The position numbers and the translations under genes were made by a program. A stretch of 23,033 bases of DNA, taken from contig JAISBK010000088.1 in assembly GCA_031266255.1 (NCBI GenBank), positions 1 through 23,033 on the forward strand, written 5' to 3'. Position 1 is the stretch's first letter, and each line of letters starts with the position of its first letter. This stretch comes from Treponema sp. (GTDB lineage Bacteria > Spirochaetota > Spirochaetia > Treponematales > Breznakiellaceae). Shown piece by piece: positions 1 to 5,787 of the stretch. Below the pieces are notes generated by a model, which saw only the letters and a program-made list of their open reading frames with translations, ran no database searches and was not told where the DNA came from.

Positions 1-612
1 GCTTCCCTGGAGGACGTGCTGCGGGAATGGAGCGGCCTGGGCTACAACAACCGGGCCAGGCGGCTCAGGGAGTGCGCCCGTCTTATAGCGGAGCGGTACG
101 GCGGAGTGGTGCCCGGCGCCCCGGAGGAGCTGATAAAGCTGCCGGGGATCGGCGCCTATACCGCCGGGGCCATTTCCTGCTTTGCCTACAACTACCCCTC
201 GGTTTTTATCGAAACCAATATCCGCTCCACGGTGATCCACTTTTACTTTGAGGATCGTCTGGAGATTCCCGACGCGGAAATCTTCCCCATCCTGGAATCG
301 GTTCTGGACAAGAGGAATCCCCGGAAATGGTATTGGGCTTTGATGGATTACGGGGCGGCGCTCAAAAAGATCACGGCCAACCCCAGCCGCCGCAGCGCCC
401 GCTACACCCGGCAAAGCCCCTTCCAGGGCTCCTTTCGGCAGACCCGGGGCCGCCTGATCCGGTCCCTGGCCCACGAAGGTCCGGCTTCGGCTCCTGAACT
501 GGGCAAACGCACGGGAATTGACGGCCAGGACATCTATAAAGCGCTGGACGCCCTGAAAAAGGACTCCATGGTCGCCGAAGAAGGGGGAATTTACCGCATA
601 GGGCCGGGGTGA
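1..612 (+). CDS. MutY-like HhH-GPD DNA glycosylase, 5' truncated
   Basis: The frame is open from base 1, so the N-terminus lies outside the window; 203 residues remain. The helix-hairpin-helix LPGIGAYTAGAI and the following GPD region identify a base-excision glycosylase related to MutY, which removes adenine mispaired with 8-oxoguanine. The loop that carries the catalytic Asp in MutY (LDGN) reads FIETN here. After the glycosylase fold comes MDYGAALKK...NPSRRSARY, with no cysteines, so the four-Cys [4Fe-4S] motif of classical MutY is absent, and there is no NUDIX-like domain. The last 60 or so residues look like a winged helix (RGRLIRSLAHEG...DIYKALDALKKDSMV). I recall the ETNIR/QSPFQGS pattern from a compact MutY-like family; the substrate is not proven. 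A strong hairpin follows the stop codon. Confidence 0.85.
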   Translation, partial: ASLEDVLREWSGLGYNNRARRLRECARLIAERYGGVVPGAPEELIKLPGIGAYTAGAISCFAYNYPSVFIETNIRSTVIHFYFEDRLEIPDAEIFPILESVLDKRNPRKWYWALMDYGAALKKITANPSRRSARYTRQSPFQGSFRQTRGRLIRSLAHEGPASAPELGKRTGIDGQDIYKALDALKKDSMVAEEGGIYRIGPG

Positions 613-615
613 TCT

Positions 616-658
616 GAGGCTGTTCCAAAACTGAGGTTTTGGAACAGCCTCCGTTTAT
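616..658 (+). terminator. Strong hairpin after the MutY-like gene
   Basis: There is a perfect 16-bp inverted repeat at 616-631 and 636-651 with a four-base TGAG loop, starting four bases after the stop codon. The downstream T-run is weak (CGTTTATAG), so this is either a rho-independent terminator with a poor U-tract or a dispersed palindromic repeat used as an mRNA 3' end. Confidence 0.7.
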
Positions 659-719
659 AGACCAATCTGATTATGTCGATAGTGAGATAAGATAGTTGTC
701 TACTTAAAGGAGAAACGCC

Positions 720-944
720 ATGGCAAAATGTCCTCATTGCGGCAAAGAGCTCGAATTTACGGTAATACCAAGAAAACCTAGGGCCGTTAAATCCGCTGCC
801 AAAACAAGGGCCGTAAAAACTGCCGGGACAAAAACAAAATCCGCCGTCAAACCGGCTCCCAAAAAGACGGTCAAGCCTAAAGCTGCTCCGAAACGGCCCC
901 TGTTAAAAACCCCCGGTTTTCTCAATCCGGGCGGCATATCCTGA
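720..944 (+). CDS. Small CxxC, Lys/Ala/Pro-rich basic protein
   Basis: This 74-residue protein has a good Shine-Dalgarno (AAAGGAGA) about seven bases before the ATG. The N-terminus MAKCPHCGKELEF is half of a zinc ribbon: one CPHC knuckle with no second pair. Residues 18 to 60 are a low-complexity tail of Lys, Ala, Pro and Thr with motifs such as AVKSAAK, AVKTAG and KPKAAPK, resembling the tails of histone H1-like or nucleic-acid-binding proteins. Zinc binding would need dimerisation or a partner. I do not recognise a named family. Binding to DNA or RNA through the basic tail is inference. It lies alone between a hairpin and a decayed gene. Confidence 0.65.
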   Translation: MAKCPHCGKELEFTVIPRKPRAVKSAAKTRAVKTAGTKTKSAVKPAPKKTVKPKAAPKRPLLKTPGFLNPGGIS

Positions 945-1207
945 TCGAAAGAGCGGCGGTCCCCCGGCCCAACCATGGAGCCATAGCCGCTAAGGGCGCC
1001 CTTGTCTGAAAGGCGCAGGTCAAAACCGTCTTCACAAAACCGTTGTCCCGGTATTGTCCGAATTGACCCTCCCCGTCGCTGCCCCCCAGGTCTTCGGTGA
1101 TGTTTGCGCCCGCTTCAGCGCGGATGTTAAAGCCAAAGAGAACCTGCAGCGTTTGCCCCGAGGATGCCTGCCGTCAGTATTGCTGTCAAAATAACAATTC
1201 GTTTCAT
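945..1207 (-). pseudogene. Decayed outer-membrane protein gene
   Basis: Reading the minus strand from the ATG at 1207 gives a signal peptide (MKRIVILTAILTAGILGANA) that soon hits a stop. Moving one frame restores QVLFGFNIRAEAGANITEDL and GGSDGEGQFGQYRDNGF. A further frame change restores DGFDLRLSDKGALSGYGSM. These pieces in order resemble the N-terminus of spirochaetal beta-barrel surface proteins: signal peptide, then short glycine- and aromatic-rich strands. At least two frameshifts and the loss of everything after about 90 codons mark it as dead. The left boundary is uncertain because the similarity fades near the end of the small CxxC gene. Family assignment is by pattern only. Confidence 0.45.
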
Positions 1208-1249
1208 CTAAGAACCCGTTAAAAAAATTAACACAGAATTTTAACCACA

Positions 1250-1314
1250 AAGTCGAATAAGTCGAAAAAGTTTTATCATTCATTTTTTCCTTTCTTTCTT
1301 TTCTTATTCGACTT
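1250..1314. repeat. 12-bp inverted repeat in AT-rich spacer
   Basis: AAGTCGAATAAG at 1250-1261 is repeated in inverted orientation at 1303-1314 with a 41-base pyrimidine-rich (T/C) spacer on the plus strand. The flanks are also partly mirrored: each copy is preceded by an A-run and an ACAG-like segment when read on its own strand. The remaining bases between the decayed gene and cpdB hold no credible gene. It may be the ends of a small non-autonomous element or a large hairpin. Confidence 0.5.
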
Positions 1315-1378
1315 CGCTGTGAATTTTTTTCTTCAAAGCATGTTGTTTTTCGGAAGAATTTTGACATTGAAAAAGTAA

Positions 1379-1413
1379 AAGCCGATGCCCTGCAAGGGAG
1401 CAGGGTTAGGCTT
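1379..1413. repeat. Two-tier hairpin upstream of the cpdB promoter
   Basis: AAGCC (1379-1383) pairs with GGCTT (1409-1413), and inside it CCCTGC (1388-1393) pairs with GCAGGG (1400-1405) around a six-base loop. Read on the minus strand the stem is followed by TTTACTTTTT, so it could end antisense transcription. On the plus strand it abuts the -35 of the cpdB promoter and could be an operator. Confidence 0.45.
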
Positions 1414-1440
1414 GATCATGTTTACGCCCTTGTTTATACT
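1412..1440 (+). promoter_or_regulatory. Predicted sigma70-type promoter for cpdB
   Basis: TTGATC (1412-1417), a 17-base spacer and TATACT (1435-1440). The predicted start of transcription leaves a leader of roughly 20 bases that contains the strong Shine-Dalgarno AAGGAGGA at 1453-1460. Confidence 0.6.
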
Positions 1441-1464
1441 ACTTGGTATTTCAAGGAGGAACTT

Positions 1465-3396
1465 ATGAGATATCGATCTTTTCAACGCAGCCTGGCAGTG
1501 TTTTTTTTGCTGATTCCGGTTTTTGTTTTTGGGCAATCGGTGGAGCTTTCTATTCTGGCAACTTCGGACGTGCATACCCATTATCTTCCATATGATTATT
1601 TCACCGATAATCCTGTGGAGACCGACGGCCTCGTGAAAGTGGCCACCGCCATTCAGCAGGAACGGGCCAAGAACCCCAATGTCCTGCTCTTTGATGATGG
1701 GGACAATATCCAGGGAACGCCCCTGGGGGATTATCTCGCGAAAAATCCGCCCCAGGGACAAAACATTAGCCCCATTATGCGGCTCCTCAATGCCATGGAC
1801 TATGACGCCATGTCCCTGGGGAACCATGAATTTAACTTCGGCCTTGATTATCTTAACATGATCATACGGGGTTCCCGGTTCCCGGTATTGTGCGCCAATG
1901 TGGTAAACCCCCAGACAAGGGCTCCCACTTTTACCCCCTATACTATTCTCGACCGCTCTTTTGTTGACAATAGGGGAGCCAGGCAGACCATCAGGATTGG
2001 GGTGATGGGTCTGGTTCCCCCCCAAATTCTTGCCTGGGACGGGGCGAATCTGACGGGCAAGGTTGACGCCCTGGACGGCCCCGAAACCGCCCGGAAATAC
2101 GTTCCCGAAATGAAGGCCAAGGGAGCGGATATTGTGGTGATTCTGGCCCATTCGGGGATCGACGACAGTCTTCGCCGGGGCAAAGAAGAAAACTTTGCCT
2201 GGCACCTTACGGAAATTCCCGATGTGGATGTGGTCATCTCAGGCCATGCCCACCTGAAATTCCCCGGTTCCGCGTATGCGAACATTAAGGGGGTCAATCT
2301 GGCCAACGGAACCGTCAATGGCGTTTCCATGTTGATGCCCAGTTGTTTTGGGGATACCCTCGGGGTGATAAATCTGACCCTTACCCGGGAGAATGGCAAA
2401 TGGCGGCGGGGGGCCACCGCTTCGAAACTGATCCCCATGTACGATACCGCGGCCCGGAAGAGCCTCTTCGCGGCGGATGAAACCTTAAGCGCCCTTCTGT
2501 CTGAGGAACACAAGGCCACCCTGGCCTATATCCGGTCGCCGGTGGGGGGAACCGGCGCGAACGGCGCGGTGCTTACCGCCCCCCTGACGAGTTTTTTTGC
2601 CCTGGTCAAGGACGATTATTCAGTGCAGATCATCAACGAAGCCCAAACCTGGTATGCCAAAGAAACCCTGAAAAATACCCCCCATGCTGATCTTCCTGTC
2701 CTTTCTGCGGCGGCTCCCTTCAAGGCCGGCGGCAGGCAGGGACCGGGTTATTACACCAATGTCGCCGCCGGTTCCCTGGCCATTAAAAACATTGCAGACC
2801 TCTATGTGTATTCTAATACCATCGTTATCGTGAAAGTTACCGGGGCGGATATTAAGGAGTGGCTTGAAATGAGCGCTGGCCAATTTAACCAGATCATTGC
2901 CTCCGGCCGGGGCGAACAAGCGCTGATCAACGATTCCTTTCCAACCTACAACTTTGACGTGATCGACGGCCTTACCTATACGATTGACCTAAGCCAAGCG
3001 GCCCGGTACAGAGCCAACGGCGAACTCCAAAACCCCGGTTCCCGGCGGATTCTGGACCTCCGTTACCAGGGCAGGCCCATTCAAGATACGGATGTATTCG
3101 CCATAGCCACCAATAACTACCGGGCATACGGCGGCGGTAATTTCCCTGGGGTCAATCCCTCCCAGATCATCTTTGCCTCTCCCGATGAGAACCGCCAGGT
3201 AATCTTAAAATATCTGGAATACGCAAAACGGATTGAGCCTCGGGCGGATGATAACTGGAAAATCCGGCTTCCCTCAGGCTCAGGGCCGGTGATCTTCAAC
3301 ACCTCTCCTTTGGGGAAAGATACCCAAGTACCGGGGATCCGTTACCTCCGAACCGATAACGCCACTGGGTATGGGGTATACCAGCTTTTACCCTGA
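1465..3396 (+). CDS. cpdB: 2',3'-cyclic-nucleotide 2'-phosphodiesterase/3'-nucleotidase family, periplasmic
   Basis: This 643-residue protein starts with a signal peptide (to about residue 24, VFVFGQS), so it acts outside the cytoplasmic membrane. The metallophosphoesterase domain shows the metal-binding blocks in order: TSDVHTHY, DDGDNIQGTP, GNHEFNFG, ILAHSG and SGHAHLKFPG. The C-terminal 5'-nucleotidase substrate domain shows YSNTIVIVKVTGADIKEWLE, YNFDVIDGLTY and NNYRAYGGGNFPG. The LPYDYFTD insert after the first motif and the length match CpdB rather than UshA. CpdB hydrolyses 2',3'-cyclic nucleotides (RNA breakdown products) and 3'-nucleotides to nucleosides plus phosphate. That fits the nucleoside importer at the right end of the window, although the two are not co-transcribed. 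The start is fixed by AAGGAGGA and the signal peptide. Confidence 0.9.
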   Translation: MRYRSFQRSLAVFFLLIPVFVFGQSVELSILATSDVHTHYLPYDYFTDNPVETDGLVKVATAIQQERAKNPNVLLFDDGDNIQGTPLGDYLAKNPPQGQNISPIMRLLNAMDYDAMSLGNHEFNFGLDYLNMIIRGSRFPVLCANVVNPQTRAPTFTPYTILDRSFVDNRGARQTIRIGVMGLVPPQILAWDGANLTGKVDALDGPETARKYVPEMKAKGADIVVILAHSGIDDSLRRGKEENFAWHLTEIPDVDVVISGHAHLKFPGSAYANIKGVNLANGTVNGVSMLMPSCFGDTLGVINLTLTRENGKWRRGATASKLIPMYDTAARKSLFAADETLSALLSEEHKATLAYIRSPVGGTGANGAVLTAPLTSFFALVKDDYSVQIINEAQTWYAKETLKNTPHADLPVLSAAAPFKAGGRQGPGYYTNVAAGSLAIKNIADLYVYSNTIVIVKVTGADIKEWLEMSAGQFNQIIASGRGEQALINDSFPTYNFDVIDGLTYTIDLSQAARYRANGELQNPGSRRILDLRYQGRPIQDTDVFAIATNNYRAYGGGNFPGVNPSQIIFASPDENRQVILKYLEYAKRIEPRADDNWKIRLPSGSGPVIFNTSPLGKDTQVPGIRYLRTDNATGYGVYQLLP

Positions 3397-3451
3397 GGAC
3401 CTGCGGCTGGAAGAAGGCGGGTGAGCAGTACCTTTGTTGTTTTTCACCTAT

Positions 3452-3800
3452 TCACGATTGGTTGTATGCAAGCCCGCCTTCCTGAACCCGCTGGACCAGA
3501 CTGAGCATCTTGGACCGGTCTTTGTAGCTTCCGGTTTCCACCCCGCTGGATACATGTCTTCGGTACCGTGGAGTTGCACCCAGGTGATTACCCTGTCTGT
3601 CATGAGGGACCGTATCTCGCTCATAGCTGCGTTGACAAAGACCTCCACCGGAATGATCGGTTCTTGGAGTCGTGCCCGAAGCCGGGTAGCCAGGGAAGGG
3701 GAAACCTACCTGCGACTTGGGGCAAACACAAAACCTACCCAATCAGGCATAGCCTCGTTAGCGAAGGATACATCCGCTTCCCTGCATCGCTGGGATTTGA
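3452..3800 (-). pseudogene. trpF: trpF (phosphoribosylanthranilate isomerase) pseudogene
   Basis: The minus strand gives ordered TrpF pieces: ADVSFANEAMPDWVGFVFA and PSRR, then an in-frame TAG at 3706-3708 (probably from CAG), then VSPSLATRLRARLQE, IPVEVFVNAAMSEI and WVQLHGTED. The next piece, in another frame, is the TrpF C-terminus VSSGVETGSYKDRSKMLSLV, with a stop at 3452-3454. The middle of the barrel between VQLHGTE and VSSGVET, about 80 codons in a normal 200-residue TrpF, is missing. The KICG start is not recognisable, so the upstream limit near 3800 is approximate. One nonsense codon, a large internal deletion with frame change and a lost start make it non-functional. No other trp gene is in the window. 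Confidence 0.75.
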
Positions 3801-3913
3801 GGAGCAGATTGAGAGGATATTTAAGCTGCTTAATGCCCAGGCTATACAGAACCTTCTGCTTCCCAGAACTGACTGATTTCTATGCGTTTATCCTGGACTT
3901 GTTGAGAAGTTTA

Positions 3914-3943
3914 TTGACTGAGGGCTTTTTCTTATGCTATTAT
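3914..3943 (+). promoter_or_regulatory. Predicted promoter for yebC-ruvC
   Basis: TTGACT (3914-3919), an 18-base spacer and TATTAT (3938-3943), with an extended -10 TG at 3935-3936. It lies 50 bases before the yebC start, which has AAGGAG at 3983-3988. Confidence 0.6.
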
Positions 3944-3993
3944 ATACATATCATTTGATTTTTAAGGTTTACGTCTTATTATAAGGAGTTATC

Positions 3994-4734
3994 ATGTCGG
4001 GCCACAGCAAATGGGCGACTATTAAGCACAAGAAGGGCGCCGCGGATGCAAAGCGCGGCCAGATATTCACCAAACTGATTAAGGAAATATCCATTGCCGC
4101 CCGTATGGGGGGAGGAGATATTGAAGGAAATCCTCGGCTGCGAACCGCGGTTTTGAAGGCCCGGGGAGCGAATATGCCCCGAGATAATATCGATAGGGCT
4201 ATCAAGAAGGGAACCGGAGAGCTTGAGGGAGTCAATTACGAGGAACTGGTGTATGAAGCTTATGCCCCAGGAGGGGTGGCGATTTTTATTGAGGTATTAA
4301 CGGATAATAAAAATCGGGCTGCCGCAGATATACGGAATATTTTGACCCGTGCGGGAGGTCAGCTTGCCACATCCGGTTCAGTTTCCCGGCTCTTTAAGCG
4401 CCAGGGGATCATCACCCTGGACGGTGAAAAGTACACCGAAGACCAGATCATGGAAGTTGCCATTGACGGCGGTGCGGAAGATGTGACTCTTGCCGAGGGG
4501 ATTATTGAAGTTACCACTGCGCCTGAAGATTTTGAACCAGTACTGAATAGTTTGGACCATAACCATTTTGAAACCCTTAGTGCAGAAATCAGCATGGTTC
4601 CTGAGGCTGCGGTAAATCTTGATACCGATGCCACTGCCAAAGCGGTACGGCTGATTGAGCGTCTCGAAGAAAACGACGACGTACAGAATGTCTATTCAAA
4701 TATCGATATCCCCGAAGGATTTGAGGCTGAATAA
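3994..4734 (+). CDS. yebC: YebC/PmpR family translation or regulatory factor
   Basis: At 246 residues it has the standard length and the family's hallmark N-terminus (MSGHSKWATIKHKKGAADAK). Further conserved segments are RGQIFTKLIKEI, NPRLRTAVLKARGANMPRDN, IDRAIKKGTGE, YEAYAPGGVAI, LTDNKNRAAADIRNI and, near the end, NVYSNIDIPEGF. The family was first described as a transcription regulator and has more recently been linked to relief of ribosome stalling at proline-rich stretches; it is cytoplasmic. The start is supported by AAGGAG six bases upstream. The ruvC reading frame begins inside or just after its 3' end, so the two are probably translationally coupled. yebC next to ruvC is a common bacterial arrangement. 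Confidence 0.95.
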   Translation: MSGHSKWATIKHKKGAADAKRGQIFTKLIKEISIAARMGGGDIEGNPRLRTAVLKARGANMPRDNIDRAIKKGTGELEGVNYEELVYEAYAPGGVAIFIEVLTDNKNRAAADIRNILTRAGGQLATSGSVSRLFKRQGIITLDGEKYTEDQIMEVAIDGGAEDVTLAEGIIEVTTAPEDFEPVLNSLDHNHFETLSAEISMVPEAAVNLDTDATAKAVRLIERLEENDDVQNVYSNIDIPEGFEAE

Positions 4735-5236
4735 AGGGATAATCCGGTTTCCTCGGGGAGTCCGCCGTATTATCGGGGTTGATCCTGGTCTTGCTGCTTC
4801 TGGGTGGGGACTTATTGAATTCGATACACAGCGAATTCGGTATATTGCTCATGGTTGCATTGAAACTGCTGCGAATCATCCCCGAGAAGAACGGCTTTTT
4901 TTTATGTATCAACAATTTCGTGGGGTTCTTGAAGCCTATAATCCTACTGAATCTGCTATGGAGACCCTTTATTTTGCCCGAAATGTTACCAGTGCAATCC
5001 CGGTAGCAGAAGCCCGGGGGGTTCTTTGTATGGCCCTGGCAGAACAAGGACTTTCAGTACAGGAATGTACTCCTAAGATCATCAAACAGGCGGTGGTAGG
5101 CAGCGGCGCGGCGGATAAGGCCCAGGTTCAGGATATGATCCGGATCATCCTGGGACTTGATGCCGTCCCTAAACCAGATCACGCCGCAGATGCCTTGGCC
5201 GCTGCAGTATGTTGTGCCCATACCGTGTTGCTCTGA
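4721..5236 (+). CDS. ruvC: Holliday junction endonuclease RuvC (start uncertain)
   Basis: RuvC resolves Holliday junctions as a dimer working with RuvAB. The first catalytic Asp is in IIGVDPGLAASGWG, the Glu in AMETLYFARN, and the final pair in PDHAADALAAA, where the spacing H-A-A-D matches the His/Asp version of the active site (as in Thermus RuvC) rather than E. coli's Asp/Asp. The start is unclear because no ATG or GTG lies close before the conserved N-terminus. I use TTG 4721, which overlaps yebC by 14 bases. Alternatives are ATG 4688, TTG 4655, or a non-standard ATT at 4769 preceded by CGGGGAG. ruvA and ruvB are not adjacent. Confidence 0.9.
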   Translation: MRLNKGIIRFPRGVRRIIGVDPGLAASGWGLIEFDTQRIRYIAHGCIETAANHPREERLFFMYQQFRGVLEAYNPTESAMETLYFARNVTSAIPVAEARGVLCMALAEQGLSVQECTPKIIKQAVVGSGAADKAQVQDMIRIILGLDAVPKPDHAADALAAAVCCAHTVLL

Positions 5237-5254
5237 TATTCGGTAATCGGGTAC

Positions 5255-5283
5255 TTGCCAAAGTCTTTCAAAGTTTTTATACT
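5255..5283 (+). promoter_or_regulatory. Predicted promoter for hemerythrin-uvrB
   Basis: TTGCCA (5255-5260), exactly 17 bases, then TATACT (5278-5283). It lies 19 bases after the ruvC stop and gives a leader of about 35 bases carrying GGAGG. Confidence 0.6.
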
Positions 5284-5325
5284 TTTTAACGATTTTTTGT
5301 ATCTTTTTACAAGATGGAGGCTATG

Positions 5326-5769
5326 ATGCAAGAAAATGCTTTTGTGGTATGGGAAGATCGGTATTCCGTAGGAATCCCTGCTATTGATGAACAACATAAA
5401 GAATTATTAGTCCTGACCAATAAGCTTTATGATGCCTGTCGGGAAGGTGAAGAATCGGCACGGGGGTATTTTAAGGAAGTCATCCGCAGTGCGGTTGAGT
5501 ATGTACAGTTCCATTTTACCTCGGAAGAACGGCTCATGGAACGGATTAACTTCCCTGAGCTGGCGACACATAAGGTACAGCATACCCAGTTCGTCAAACA
5601 GGTCCTGGAGGAAGTGAAGAACTTCGAGCAGGGTAAAACGTTTGTGCCGAATACCTTTGTCCGTTACCTACGGGATTGGATATTAACCCATATTGCGATG
5701 AGCGATATAAAGTATGCCGAATACATCAAGACCCTCAAAAAGCAGGGAACTTTGCAAAACTTTTTATAG
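5326..5769 (+). CDS. Bacteriohemerythrin
   Basis: A 147-residue single-domain hemerythrin, which binds O2 at a non-haem di-iron centre inside a four-helix bundle. All expected ligand positions are visible: His in DEQHKELL, His and Glu in FHFTSEERLM, two His in HKVQHTQF, and His plus Asp in HIAMSDIKY. The opening VWEDRYSVGIPAIDEQH is typical of bacterial family members. Earlier in-frame ATGs exist at 5314 and 5323, but the first lies inside and the second only two bases after GGAGG (5316-5320), so the ATG at 5326 (MQENAF) is preferred. It probably buffers or senses oxygen in an anaerobe. uvrB starts 18 bases after its stop, suggesting joint expression. Confidence 0.92.
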   Translation: MQENAFVVWEDRYSVGIPAIDEQHKELLVLTNKLYDACREGEESARGYFKEVIRSAVEYVQFHFTSEERLMERINFPELATHKVQHTQFVKQVLEEVKNFEQGKTFVPNTFVRYLRDWILTHIAMSDIKYAEYIKTLKKQGTLQNFL

Positions 5770-5787
5770 ATTTTAAGGCGTATATGC

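Noticed and set aside
1361..1389. A perfect TTGACA upstream of cpdB
   Set aside because: No -10-like hexamer at 16-18 bases downstream; the TTGATC/TATACT pair closer to the gene is better.
1333..2205. A long minus-strand frame antisense to cpdB
   Set aside because: It mirrors the coding bias of cpdB; no motifs or ribosome binding site.
3434..3958. A 174-codon open frame on the plus strand downstream of cpdB
   Set aside because: It is antisense to the recognisable trpF remnant, has no Shine-Dalgarno and has no protein-like motif of its own.
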